NCBI RefSeq assembly: GCF_003721595.1
Contig: NZ_RJJR01000005.1
Location: forward strand, 124,001-188,000
DNA length: 64,000 bases
Direction of reading: 5' to 3'
DNA from: Hanamia caeni
Lineage (GTDB): Bacteria > Bacteroidota > Bacteroidia > Chitinophagales > Chitinophagaceae
The notes below the pieces were generated by a model. The model saw only the letters and a program-made list of their open reading frames with translations, searched no databases and was not told the origin of the DNA. Positions 10,801 to 20,100 of the stretch are shown piece after piece (the first letter of the stretch is position 1; the number at the start of each line of letters is the position of its first letter). The translations under genes were made by a program, and so were the position numbers.

Positions 10801-10966
10801 GCTTTTTGCAGAAGGAACTTTATTGTCAGAATTTGATCAAAAGGTGTTGAAAAGCGTCGAAGAAATAAAGACTAGGGCAAGTGATATAAACGCGGTAGCA
10901 GAAATACAATCTGATGCTTCGGGTACGGCTATTCTTACGGTAATTCATCACAAAAAACAAGCATAA
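7874..10966 (+). CDS. Beta-propeller sensor with degenerate histidine-kinase end
   Basis: 1030 residues with an N-terminal hydrophobic export segment. Residues ~30-690 are two-component-regulator propeller repeats: IWIATKNGLQRFDG, WYGTNQGLVKYNPETG, TWITTDNGLYWFNPQ, LWFGTQGGDVIKW, PWMSTENGIYVRNF. A Y_Y_Y-type domain follows (NTAYMMEGIDKKWV, YLPPGNYVFKVGA), then one membrane helix (FYTTLLLLGGFIIWRLY) near residue 805. The cytoplasmic end has a HisKA_3-like segment with IGKDLHNEV (His839) and MDDVMWSIDPANDSMNKII. The expected ATPase part lacks a convincing N-box Asn (MMIYKRAVLLLSRDSHS) and a glycine-rich G-box. The sensing part is firm; kinase activity is doubtful. It heads a cluster with two LytS kinases and a LytTR regulator on the same strand. 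Confidence 0.85.
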   Translation: MAAQIIFEINNSALPRTLFILIFFQFFWSCEAESQSKYIFNHLGIKDGLSSEKAHATAQDSKGYIWIATKNGLQRFDGVRFLSFRHQEGDSTSIPHNSIMRLCIDKHDKLWIITADFKLGYFDINRFRFHPVKIVFKNKMLNRAEGDFYTDENQEIILVLHHYNDDAWGIVTFDQKKNIFSDEDKRFDLPGDRRISFFSIDSLHHHYWYGTNQGLVKYNPETGNFNYRGHNPDKDAIINALQNFSETGHPLLDRRGNFWMTTFQDNKNVHLIFYDFKNKKVIDRSDELQKAIGTYYEIHNILPGSDGDVWLNGLGMLVHVNDKNNFEVVPLNSFEEYNINFEDSYTFRHDRENNTWITTDNGLYWFNPQANLFRSTPIRRFNSRKNFKADVTDIKELHNGNILVSTWGAGLVEYDKNFEPVNSPIVRQGIEKGEEMVWSILQRRNGDVWRGHQDGWLYIYHAKSNSTEKIQLPVFRKKTIRQIAEDRNGNLWFGTQGGDVIKWISKSDSFYLARKMNKLVKRLYGDNKGDIWVITEKVIQLNADNDSMMHEYVPLKADGRHLPSPDLNDIKQYDDSTFIIAGEQVSILNTNTGMFRYLSSNTGMPSDYISNVVISKDGNPWMSTENGIYVRNFKTTVSSTFGPEDGLINSKFANAASCLLRNGTIIFGTSRDILSFDPLKLYSPEFAPPHVEITAVKLFNKNLLVDSILHLKRMEVKYFENSFVFQFSTLSFMWKYNTAYMMEGIDKKWVKSSSSNEAVYSYLPPGNYVFKVGAPDSKGNISNIVSMPIHIEAPIWKTWEFYTTLLLLGGFIIWRLYKERKNHWKNILYMRSTIGKDLHNEVRTTLKNISALSEIAAIKADSNQEQAKDYIREIKQKSRRSVIAMDDVMWSIDPANDSMNKIIDRIYEIADTLNSEYETRIDIDIDKNVQHLRFSMKERLEFMMIYKRAVLLLSRDSHSKHIKVDLDKEKGGLSLKLFAEGTLLSEFDQKVLKSVEEIKTRASDINAVAEIQSDASGTAILTVIHHKKQA

Positions 10967-11102
10967 AAAAGAAGCGGTGCGATAATAAAAAATATTAAAA
11001 CAGTTTTACAACCCATGGTACAAAACAACCAATTCAAAAAAAATAATAACAGCTGAATCACTATCATGTTTTCTTTTTTATTCTTTTAGATAATTTAGGA
11101 AT

Positions 11103-12152
11103 ATGGCTATGCGACGATATAGTAAAAACGAACCATTCATTTTCATTTGGGTAATGATCCCCTATGTGTTGGGAATGAATGTGATTTTATTTGGCTCATG
11201 CATACTAAAATCCTTTTCCCAATTCCTTCTTTCCTTTTTGTACAGCGGCATCTACCTGGCTGCCATGTATTTCCTTTTCGGAATGGTGGCTCTTTCTATC
11301 AGAAAACAATTTCCATCCGCATCAGACTTATTCAGGCGTATCAGGTGGATGCTGCCGATATTTTATGTGATGAATATTGCAGCCATTAAAGGAATGGCGG
11401 TATTTTACCAGCAGCTAAAATTATTGGATTGTGAAGCAGGCGATAACATGGAGTGGTGGGGCGTGTTGTATGGATGTGTGATGAGCACAGCCATCACTTT
11501 TTTAAATGAAGGAATGGCAAATTTTGAAGCATGGAAAGCTTCCCTTACTGAAACGGCAAGATTAAAAAGTATTTACCAGCGCAGTAAACTGCTGGGTCTG
11601 AAAGGGCAAATCAATCCGCATTTTCTGTTTAACTGTTTCAATACATTGTCTGGCTTAATCCGTGAAGATGAAGAGAAGGCAGAATCTTTTTTAAATGAAA
11701 TGACCAAAGTGCACAGGTATCTTTTGCGCAATGATGATGATCTGCTTGTGCAGGCAGAGGAAGAAATAAAATTTGCGTCCTCTTATTTGTATCTAACCAA
11801 AGAAAGATTTAATAAGGCTGTAGACATTCTTATCAGCTTTCCTGAAGAATATAAAAATTATTATTTACCGCCGTTAACTCTGCAGGTGGTTTTGGAAAAC
11901 ATAATCTATTCCAATGCCATCAGCAAAGAAGATCCGCTTGTGATAAGGATTTCAGCGGCAAACGGTGAAATCATTATAACGCATTCCGTACACAAAAAAA
12001 AAATTGTGCAATCATTATATATCGACGAAGGGCTGCATAACTTATCAGACAAATACAAATTGCTGAAAGCAGGTGAAATAAAAATTTCAGCACAAGACCA
12101 AATAAAGACCATCAGGCTTCCATTGATCAAAGACATAAATGAACTACAATGA
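11103..12152 (+). CDS. LytS-type sensor histidine kinase, N-box altered
   Basis: 349 residues. The first ~140 hold several membrane helices (FIWVMIPYVLGMNVILFG, FLYSGIYLAAMYFLFGMVAL, FYVMNIAAIKGMAVFY). The cytoplasmic part is the LytS-type kinase domain: LKGQINPHFLFNCFNTLSGL with His173, then FLNEMTKVHRYLLRNDDD. The ATP-binding N-box reads LQVVLENIIYSNAISKED. Glu-Asn is kept, but the usual AIKHN continuation is lost, and only EGLHNLSDKYKLL remains of the G-box region. It may be a weak kinase or a partner of the next gene. The stop overlaps the next start by 4 bases, so translation is probably coupled. Confidence 0.85.
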   Translation: MAMRRYSKNEPFIFIWVMIPYVLGMNVILFGSCILKSFSQFLLSFLYSGIYLAAMYFLFGMVALSIRKQFPSASDLFRRIRWMLPIFYVMNIAAIKGMAVFYQQLKLLDCEAGDNMEWWGVLYGCVMSTAITFLNEGMANFEAWKASLTETARLKSIYQRSKLLGLKGQINPHFLFNCFNTLSGLIREDEEKAESFLNEMTKVHRYLLRNDDDLLVQAEEEIKFASSYLYLTKERFNKAVDILISFPEEYKNYYLPPLTLQVVLENIIYSNAISKEDPLVIRISAANGEIIITHSVHKKKIVQSLYIDEGLHNLSDKYKLLKAGEIKISAQDQIKTIRLPLIKDINELQ

Positions 12153-13198
12153 AGAAAGATAAATTGAACAAGGTTTATTTATGGAGTTTTTTACTCACAA
12201 TGCCGGCTATAACCATCATTCTCTGTTACATCATGTATGGCCAGCGCTTGTTTTATGAATGGAAATTGTGGATTTATGGATTTTTCACGATTTATTTGAT
12301 AGGGTGCCTGATGTGGTGGGTTCGCTACCAGTATGATAAATTTTTATTCGAACGCTATCCTCACATAGAGCAAACCCGCCATCGCGTTTTTTATAAAATT
12401 TTGGTCAACATTTTTATCTTGTCGCCTTCGGCACTTCTTGTCCTTTTCGTATTCGACCGTTTTCATATTGGCGGTTATTATCGTGTGCCAGGCGATGCTA
12501 CAAGCATGCTTATAGTTGGGTTTTCCACTAATCTAATTCTTGAAACTTTTTTTGAAGCAATCTATAGTATTGAGAAATTCAAAGACTCATTGTATGAAAA
12601 AGAAATGCTGGAGCAGATGAATCTCCGCCAGGAATTTGACAATTTAAAAGGGAAAGTAAATCCTCATTTTTTGTTTAATTGCTTCAATACACTTTCTTCC
12701 CTTATCTCAGAAAATAAAGAACTGGCAGAAAAGTTTTTGGATGAGCTCAGCAAAGTATATCGTTATTTATTACGAAATAATGAAGATGGAATGAGCACTG
12801 TGGAAAGCGAAATGAAATTTATACAGAATTATTTTCAACTGATGAATACGAGGCATGGAGATGGTATCAGGCTCAATATGCAAATTGATAAAAAATATCA
12901 TCCTTATATCATTCCTTCTCTGAGCGTTCAGCTACTTGTTGAAAATGCCATTAAGCATAATGTGGTAAGCCGCCAGATGCCTTTGTCAATAGAAATTTTT
13001 ACAACGGAAGGAAAGCAATTAGTGGTGAATAATAATTTGAACGAAAAAGCCCATAAAGAACATTCCACCAGTATTGGCCTTCATAATATCGAATCGAAAT
13101 ACAAGCTGATGAACCAGGAAGGATTCCAGGTCGTACATGGTGAAAAGAATTTTATGGTAGTGCTGCCCATGATTTGGAAAGCCAAAAATGCATTGTAA
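12149..13198 (+). CDS. LytS-type sensor histidine kinase, intact
   Basis: 349 residues, the same length as the preceding gene and clearly a paralogue. Four membrane helices in the first ~150 residues (LTMPAITIILCYIMYG, LWIYGFFTIYLIGCLMWWV, LVNIFILSPSALLVLFVF, MLIVGFSTNLILETFF). The kinase domain has LKGKVNPHFLFNCFNTLSSL with the phosphoaccepting His173, FLDELSKVYRYLLRNNED, an intact N-box (VQLLVENAIKHNVV) and IGLHNIESKYKLM. Family knowledge says it phosphorylates a LytTR response regulator, and one lies 15 bases downstream on the same strand. The His residue falls at the same position, 173, in both tandem paralogues. Confidence 0.9.
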   Translation: MKKDKLNKVYLWSFLLTMPAITIILCYIMYGQRLFYEWKLWIYGFFTIYLIGCLMWWVRYQYDKFLFERYPHIEQTRHRVFYKILVNIFILSPSALLVLFVFDRFHIGGYYRVPGDATSMLIVGFSTNLILETFFEAIYSIEKFKDSLYEKEMLEQMNLRQEFDNLKGKVNPHFLFNCFNTLSSLISENKELAEKFLDELSKVYRYLLRNNEDGMSTVESEMKFIQNYFQLMNTRHGDGIRLNMQIDKKYHPYIIPSLSVQLLVENAIKHNVVSRQMPLSIEIFTTEGKQLVVNNNLNEKAHKEHSTSIGLHNIESKYKLMNQEGFQVVHGEKNFMVVLPMIWKAKNAL

Positions 13199-13213
13199 CT
13201 TAAATTTATTTAT

Positions 13214-13987
13214 ATGAAAATTTTAATTGTAGAAGACGAAGACCTTGCAGTAAAGAAATTGCAAAAAACACTTAAAAGTGTAGAGCCTGATGCAGAAATA
13301 GTGGGATGCACCGATAGCATAAAAAATACAGTGGAGTGGCTTCAGCAAAATGAACAACCCGACCTGATACTGATGGACATTGAGCTTGCCGACGGCCAGA
13401 GTTTTGAAATATTTAATCTGGTGCGTGTTAACTGCCCCGTTGTATTTACTACCAGCTACGACGAGTATGCACTGAAAGCTTTTAAAGTAAACAGCATTGA
13501 TTATTTATTAAAGCCCGTGCAAAATGAAGATCTCGAAAAGGCGATTCAAAAATTTAAAGGCTATGCAAAAAAACACGAAGGCGATGCAAATGCGTTGAAC
13601 ATGGATAGCATCTTAAAACAACTTCAGCAAAAATTGCAACCCAAGGAATATCGCAAGCGCTTCCTGGTTAAGAATGGGCAAAAGCTTGTCAGCATTGAGG
13701 TAGCCGATATAAGGTATTTTTTTAGCGATGGAAGATTAAACTTTTTTAAAACTGCTGACAATAAAAAGTTTGTGGTAGATTATACCATTGATGAGCTGGA
13801 GGAAATGCTTGATCCTGATGTATATTTCAGGATAAGCCGCTCTTTCTATGTTTCTATTAATAGTATCGAAAAAATTGATGATTATTTTGGTAACCGCCTC
13901 ATCCTGCAATTGAAGCCTGCGGTAGATAAAGAAGCTTTGGTAAGCAGGGAAAAAGTAACTGATTTTAAAAGATGGATGGGCAAATAA
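13214..13987 (+). CDS. LytTR-family response regulator
   Basis: 257 residues. Receiver domain at residues 1-115, with the acidic pair in ILIVEDED, phosphoacceptor Asp55 in LILMDIELADG, Thr79/Thr80 in VVFTTSYDEYA, and Lys100 in DYLLKPVQ. A LytTR DNA-binding domain follows from ~150 to 255 (RFLVKNGQKLVSIEVADI, YFSDGRLNFFKT, YFRISRSFYVSINSIEKI). It is the expected phosphorylation target of the LytS kinase encoded 15 bases upstream, and the pair probably forms an operon with the other two sensors. Target genes are not evident. Confidence 0.93.
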   Translation: MKILIVEDEDLAVKKLQKTLKSVEPDAEIVGCTDSIKNTVEWLQQNEQPDLILMDIELADGQSFEIFNLVRVNCPVVFTTSYDEYALKAFKVNSIDYLLKPVQNEDLEKAIQKFKGYAKKHEGDANALNMDSILKQLQQKLQPKEYRKRFLVKNGQKLVSIEVADIRYFFSDGRLNFFKTADNKKFVVDYTIDELEEMLDPDVYFRISRSFYVSINSIEKIDDYFGNRLILQLKPAVDKEALVSREKVTDFKRWMGK

Positions 13988-14070
13988 GCAGGCGCTTCCG
14001 GAATGCAATGACAGCCAACAAACAAATAACGACATTTTTTATTTTGATCTTAATACCGTAGCTACAATAA

Positions 14071-14097
14071 AACAGCCTCCATAAAAATGAAGGCTGT
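14071..14097. terminator. Hairpin between convergent genes
   Basis: Arms around ACAGCCT (14072-14078) and AGGCTGT (14091-14097), extendable by two pairs with one mismatch. It lies between the response regulator (+) and a minus-strand secreted protein gene. Confidence 0.5.
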
Positions 14098-14135
14098 GCT
14101 ATACTCCAAAATCCAAAACCTGGTATGTTTCCCTT

Positions 14136-14537
14136 TTAATTTTTTAATTCTTCCTGTTTTGACAACAGGTAACGCGTCATAAAAATTCCGCCATTGCCGC
14201 TTTCAGTCTGGCTAAGCGTTAGCGAAGTGACGTGATCTATTTTCCAGCCATTTTCTGTATAAAATTTCAGGGTATTAATTAATTTATTTTCGTTCTCCCC
14301 GATATTTTTAAAATTAATGCCCACCATGCTGAAAAGGTTTTCCATTCCTGATTCTTTTTGACTTCCATCAGGATTTGTAACGATCATTTTTGAACGTCCC
14401 AATCCGCCCGAAAGCACGGATTCTACGGTAGTCACCTGCATAAATTGCTGTGCTTGTTTTACGGGGATGCTTTGCGCTTTTAGTTGAGAAGTGACTCCGC
14501 AAAAAAGTAACAGTGTGCCTAAAATTATCTGTTTCAT
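14136..14537 (-). CDS. Small secreted protein of unknown function
   Basis: 133 residues with a signal peptide (MKQIILGTLLLFCGVTSQLKAQ). The mature part has AQQFMQVTTVESVLSGGLGRS and ends in IFMTRYLLSKQEELKN. It contains no cysteine outside the signal peptide and no lipobox, so it is likely periplasmic. I recognise no catalytic motif. The phrase LINTLKFYTENGWKIDHVTS resembles short Bacteroidota proteins of unknown role rather than any enzyme. It lies convergent to the response regulator and ~24 bases downstream of a small cytosolic protein gene on the same strand. Confidence 0.7.
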   Translation of the reverse strand: MKQIILGTLLLFCGVTSQLKAQSIPVKQAQQFMQVTTVESVLSGGLGRSKMIVTNPDGSQKESGMENLFSMVGINFKNIGENENKLINTLKFYTENGWKIDHVTSLTLSQTESGNGGIFMTRYLLSKQEELKN

Positions 14538-14560
14538 TTTTTCTTATTTTTTATTGTGAA

Positions 14561-14752
14561 TCAATTTGAATCCTGATCAGATGTTTCGAGCGCTAATGCC
14601 AAATCTTTCCTGAAAGTTTTTTGCAAAGGCTCTTCGTAATTTTTGCATGCCTGCTTTAGAATTTGTTCTACATGCCGCAGCTTTGATGATTTTTTCTTGC
14701 CTGACATACATGCCATTATTACATATATATCAATGTATTTTCCCTTTTTCAT
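14561..14752 (-). CDS. Small basic protein of unknown function, 63 residues
   Basis: Start chosen at ATG 14752 (MKKGKYIDIYVIMACMSG). A longer in-frame extension to 14887 begins in an AT-rich stretch with low-complexity translation and is unlikely to be real. The protein is Lys-rich with a helical C-terminal half (RHVEQILKQACKNYEEPL). It lies 23 bases upstream of the secreted protein gene and may be co-transcribed. No family recognised; it could still be a spurious reading frame. Confidence 0.45.
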   Translation of the reverse strand: MKKGKYIDIYVIMACMSGKKKSSKLRHVEQILKQACKNYEEPLQKTFRKDLALALETSDQDSN

Positions 14753-15097
14753 GATAATTGTTTTTTTTTGCGTTTTTATATTTTTTTGTTGATGGAACAA
14801 AATTATAAAGGCATCTTCTGCGACGAATACGCTACATGAATGGGCTGTATTTAATTTTAAATGAATTGAGCAATTTGCGGCTGGCAAAAGGTTTGAGCGA
14901 AAAAAAAGAAGGGATGAAAAATTAGTTTTTTAAATTTTTTAATTTGTAAAATAAAAATTCAGTTTATTTATTATTTTACTACGGGTGAGAAATTCATTGG
15001 TGTTTATTAAAAACAAGCGAAATTTTTTTTATTTAAGTTCATCAACCGGTGCAGCATTTTGAAATAAAAAAATGTCATTTGAGCGAACAGCCTGCCA
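14753..15097. other. Gene-free stretch, 345 bases
   Basis: Very AT-rich divergent spacer between the small minus-strand gene and the ECF sigma factor. I see no convincing promoter, hairpin or coding remnant. Confidence 0.5.
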
Positions 15098-15754
15098 ATG
15101 TTCTTAATTTTGCTATATAAATTGCAAGATCCCAAAACACATATCAGCCAGCTTTTTGAAAATATTTCTCAGAAAGACGATCAAAAGTCTTTTGAAGAAT
15201 TATTTAAGCTGTTTTATGAAAGGCTTTTAAATTTCTGCGTGCGTTATACAATGGCGAGGGAAATTGCAGAAGAGTTAGTTTCAGATGCATTGTTTACCAT
15301 TTGGCAAAAAAGAAAAGATTTGTCGCATGTATCTAACCTGCAGACGTATCTTTTTATAATGGTAAAAAATAAATCTCTTAATTATACCAAACAATTTTCC
15401 AATTACAGGTTTGTATACCTTGAAGAAACAGGAAGCCACCAGCTCTTAAATATCAATGACCCCGGGAAGGAATTGGAACGAAGAGAATTAATTCTTAAAA
15501 TGGACCAGGCTATAGAAACCTTGCCTCATCAGTGTAGAATTATTTTTAGTCTTATAAAAGAAGAAGGCTTAAAGTATAAAGAGGTTGCACAAATCCTGGA
15601 TATTTCGCCACGAACGGTGGAAACACAATTGGTAAGAGCTATGAAAAAATTGGATAAAATTCTTTTTCCTTACGTTTCTCCCAAATCATCTCTTCGCAGG
15701 AAAACTAATCCGATTTCTGTTATTAAATCTGCATTGTTTTCAACCTTCTTTTAA
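15098..15754 (+). CDS. ECF-type RNA polymerase sigma factor
   Basis: 218 residues. Region 2 spans ~30-95 (SFEELFKLFYERLLNFCVRY, ELVSDALFTIWQKR) and region 4 spans ~145-195 (IETLPHQCRIIFSLIKEEGL, YKEVAQILDISPRTVETQLV). This is the usual layout of the Bacteroidota sigma factors that drive SusC/SusD transport genes. It is followed by a FecR-type anti-sigma gene and a SusC with an STN signalling domain, the classical trans-envelope regulation set. A Ser/Arg/Lys-rich tail after residue ~195 is longer than usual. The true start may lie a few codons inside (the Met at position 1 precedes a hydrophobic run). Confidence 0.92.
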   Translation: MFLILLYKLQDPKTHISQLFENISQKDDQKSFEELFKLFYERLLNFCVRYTMAREIAEELVSDALFTIWQKRKDLSHVSNLQTYLFIMVKNKSLNYTKQFSNYRFVYLEETGSHQLLNINDPGKELERRELILKMDQAIETLPHQCRIIFSLIKEEGLKYKEVAQILDISPRTVETQLVRAMKKLDKILFPYVSPKSSLRRKTNPISVIKSALFSTFF

Positions 15755-15880
15755 TACATCCAATTAGCCATTGCATTGAGCTTCTGTTTCAAAAAAAAGT
15801 TTCGAATGCTGTAGGTAATTTTTCAAAAAATGTTGTCCTTATTAAGTACGGCTTGATTTACGAATACCTGAAAATTGAAA

Positions 15881-16978
15881 ATGGACAATGATACCTTCTT
15901 ATTGTTAACAGCCCGAAAGCTAAGCGGAGCGGCATCTTCAGAAGATATACGGTCTCTGGAAAAGTTATTAAATCAGGATGAGTTGCTGAAAAAAAAATAT
16001 GAGCTTTTAAAAGCGCATTGGGAAAACAAAAATATGGTTGCTGCAGATGTTCATAGTGCTTTGGAAAAAGTATTGCACAGGATGCAGAATGATAAAATTC
16101 AAAAAGAATACCCTGGTTTAGATTTGCGACCACAAAGAAAGCGGCCTGTTAAATGGCTTTTGCAATTCTCCAAAGTGGCTGCGGTAATTACGGTTGCTTT
16201 AGTTTCAATATATTTTTTGAACCAAAAAAAACTTGTTCCGGAGGTTGCTCAGCTAACTGCAAAAGATACATTGCAAACCCTGCAAACTCCTAAGGGAAAG
16301 AGAACCGCCATTACTCTTTCTGATGGCACCAAAGTAATTATGAACGCAGATAGCCGGCTTACCTTTCCTAAAAATTTTTCAGGCAATACCCGCGAAGTTT
16401 CACTTGCAGGAGAAGCATTTTTTGATGTAACGCATAAAGCCAAAATCCCTTTTATCATTCATACGGATAAAATAAGCATTAAAGTTTTGGGCACGGAGTT
16501 CAATGTAAAATCCTATCCTGGCGATTCTACAACAGAAACCACGCTGATACATGGAATGATTGAGGTTACTTTAAATGACAGGCCCGATGACCGGATTGTC
16601 TTAAAGCCAAAAGAAAAATTAGTGGTTTCCAATTCTGCGGCTGAAAAAAGTTCTTCAGCAATTAAAACGGTTCCGGAAACTCATGCAGCCGAATTATTAA
16701 TAAGCAACCTTCATTATGTTTCCGGGTCAGACAGCACCGCCATAGAAACGTCATGGGTGAATAATAAATTGATTTTCCAGGATGAGACCTTTGGCAAGCT
16801 CGCTGAAGAGTTGGGCCGGAAATATGATGTGGCAATTGAATTCAAGAATGAAGTAATCAAAAATTACAGGTTCACAGGAATATTCGAAAATGAATCCATA
16901 ACACAAGCATTAGACGCGTTGAGGCTGACAGAAAAGTTCAATTACAAAATGAATGGAACTACTATAATCATCTATTAA
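15881..16978 (+). CDS. FecR-family anti-sigma factor
   Basis: 365 residues from ATG 15881; a TTG two codons earlier is less likely. The N-terminal ~85 residues are the cytoplasmic sigma-binding part (MDNDTFLLLTARKLSGAAS). A single membrane helix follows at ~97-113 (VAAVITVALVSIYFLNQ). The periplasmic FecR domain starts near 135 with LQTPKGKRTAITLSDGTKV, RLTFPKNFSGNTREVSLAGE, and KISIKVLGTEFNVKSYPGD. The end matches the DUF4974-type tail (FGKLAEELGRKYDVAIEF, ITQALDALRLTEKFNYKM). It should hold the upstream ECF sigma until signalled by the SusC STN domain encoded downstream. Confidence 0.93.
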   Translation: MDNDTFLLLTARKLSGAASSEDIRSLEKLLNQDELLKKKYELLKAHWENKNMVAADVHSALEKVLHRMQNDKIQKEYPGLDLRPQRKRPVKWLLQFSKVAAVITVALVSIYFLNQKKLVPEVAQLTAKDTLQTLQTPKGKRTAITLSDGTKVIMNADSRLTFPKNFSGNTREVSLAGEAFFDVTHKAKIPFIIHTDKISIKVLGTEFNVKSYPGDSTTETTLIHGMIEVTLNDRPDDRIVLKPKEKLVVSNSAAEKSSSAIKTVPETHAAELLISNLHYVSGSDSTAIETSWVNNKLIFQDETFGKLAEELGRKYDVAIEFKNEVIKNYRFTGIFENESITQALDALRLTEKFNYKMNGTTIIIY

Positions 16979-17131
16979 TATTTAAAACCAGTTAACGTAT
17001 GCGCTTATTAAATGAAACTTAAAAAACGGGGAATGTTGCAAGCATTCCCCCGAAAAGTCAAAACAGAAAACGAATTCATGTGATCTTCTGTGGGAGAAGA
17101 TTACGCTTATTTAACTTTCAAAATTAAAGTT

Positions 17132-20100
17132 ATGAAATTTTTAAAGCACCCAAACGGTGCACACCAAAAACATTGGCTTGTAAAGTCATTGGTCATTATG
17201 AAACTCACAATTATCATCCTCCTGATTTCCTGCATGCAGGTAAGGGCAAAAGGCTATTCACAGGCAATTACACTCAATTTGAAATCGGTAGAGTTGCGCA
17301 AAGCTTTAAACACTGTTGAAAAACATACCAACTTCAGGTTCCTCTATAGCGAACGAAAAATGGCCGATGGCGACAAAGTATCGATAAATGTAACCAACGC
17401 CGATATTTCACAGGTAATGAATCAATTGTTATCCGGCACTTCACTTTCTTATAAAACACTTGGAAATAATCTTATTGTCCTGGTGCAAAAAGATGAGGAA
17501 GTGCAGGACGTGGTGGCCACAGGAAAGGTGACCGATAAAGCTACAGGGCTTCCGATAGCAGGCGCAAGCATCCAGATAAAAGGAAGTAATGCCGGCACAA
17601 CCACTGATGGTAACGGAAATTATTCCATCAATGTACCTGAAAGGGCGACGCTGGTGATTTCATCAATTGGCTACAATAATCTGGAAATACCCGTACAGGG
17701 CAGAAGCGTAATTAATGTAACGCTCGAAGTTTCTACCACGGGTCTTAATGAAGTAGTAGTAACGGCCCTTGGTATTACACGCGCCTCCAAGGCATTAGGT
17801 TACGCGGTTCAAAAAGTGGGAGGTAACGAAATCCAAACGGTAAAGGGCGTTGATGTCGGAACATCGCTTTCAGGAAAAGTATCTGGCCTGGTTATCAAAA
17901 ATTCTACTGAATTTGATGCCACGCCCACTATCGAACTCAGGGGTGAATCGCCGATGCTGGTTATTGATGGCGTGCCTTATTCAAACCTTACCTTGAGAGA
18001 TATACCTACCGATAATATTGCAGATATCAGCGTGCTGAAAGGGCCAACTGCAGCGGCTTTATACGGAGCGAAAGGTGCAAGCGGCGCCATCATGATTACG
18101 ACAAAGAAAGGAAAAGGAAAGGGTTTGTCTATCGATTTGAACAGTAATACGATGGTGGCATTAGGATATCTTGCGATTCCGAAAGTACAAACTTCTTATG
18201 GCCATGGTATCGACGGGCAGATTTCCACAGACTATGTGTGGGGGCCAAAACTGGATATTGGTGACAGCGCTATACAATGGAATCCTGTTTCAAAACAAAC
18301 GGAAATGAGGCCATTGGTATCCAGCGGAAAAAATAACCTGAAAAACTTTTTGGAAACCGGCCTGATCACCAATAATAATATCAGTGTAATGCAAAGCGGC
18401 GAAAATGGCTATTTCCGGGCGGGTATTAATCATATCTACAACAAAGGTCAGTTTCCTAATGAGCATTTAAATATCATCAATTACACGATGAGTGGCGCCT
18501 TAAAAGTGGGAGATAAATTTAATATTGAAAGCCATATGGGATATACATGGCAAAAATCGCCTCAAATATGGGGGCGGGGCTATGGTGCACAAGGGTATCT
18601 TTATCAAATCCTGATGTGGACAGGACCTGACTATGATATTCGCCAGTATCGCGATTATTGGGTAACTCCGAATGAAAAACAAAACTGGTTGTATACCGCG
18701 TGGTACGACAATCCCTACCTGATAGCGTATGAAAAATTAGATGGCGTGGTACGTAATAAATTAAACGCGAGCCTTACCGCCAATTACCAGTTTACAAAAG
18801 ACCTGAGCCTGATGTTCCGCACCGGCTATGATTTTTATAAAAATGAAGAAACAGTACAAAGCCCTGCCGGTATTAATTCAACCAGGGGTGGATCAAGCGG
18901 TAATACTTTTGGCTGGAACTATAGTGGCAAAGGAATGTTTGGTATGAACCAGCTTTGGGGCTTTAGCACCAATAATGATTTGATATTAACGTATGACAAA
19001 AAAATCAATCAATTTGATGTAAATGTGTTAGGTGGAAGCAGCATTTCCTATTTTACCGATCGCGAATTTGGTTCGCAAACACGTAACGGCCTTGCCGTGC
19101 CAGGATGGTATTCGCTGGCAAATGCCGTGCCATCGACTACTGCCGGTGTAGATGCATTGAGAACCAACTATGGCACCTGGAGCGAGCAGGTAAACAGCCT
19201 GTATGGAAAAGCCTCATTGGGATGGAACACTACCGTTTTTCTTGACCTTACGGGCAGGAATGACTGGAGCTCCACTCAATCTGCATCACAACGTTCTTAT
19301 TTTTATCCATCCATTTCGTCAAGCGTGATTGTATCAAAGTTTATTCCGATGCCTGCTTACGTAGACATGTGGAAGCTGCGCGGATCATGGACGCAGGACA
19401 AACTACCGGCAGGCATTTACGACAATAACCGCACCTTCTCAGGAGGTACATCATGGGGTCTTCCAAGCTCAACCTATCCTGGCAATTTGCTGGGAAAAGA
19501 TTTGTTGCCTTCTTCTACAAGAACCTGGGAAGTGGGTACGGAAGCCTATCTGGCCTCTGGCCGCCTTCATTTTGATGTGGCTTATTTCAATAAATATTAT
19601 TATGATCAGCAAACATCAGCTACTATTTCCTCTGCCTCCGGATTTTCCTCTACTTTAATCAATACGAAAGAAACGTATGCAAGAAGAGGCCTTGAAGTAA
19701 CGGTAGATGGATCTGTTATTAAAAATAAAGATTTTGAATGGCGCTCAATGATAAACTATTCATTTCAGCACCGGTATTATATAAACCTGGACCCTGTGTA
19801 TTCTGCTGATAATTTATGGACAAAAAAAGGCGCCAGGCTTGATGCTTACATTTCAGAACCCTTGCTGAGAGACCCGAAAGGCCAGTTAATCAATGACGGT
19901 GGTTTTCCTGTATTGAGCGATTATTACGGCAACCTGGGATATACGGATCCCAAATTTTCTTTTGGCTTCATCAACAATTTTACTATTAAAGATTTTATCA
20001 TTGGGGTTAGCATTGATGGCCGCATTGGAGGCATCATGTATGATTACATCTGGAATAAAATGTTCGACACCGGAGCCAATCCGGAAACAGATACAAAATG

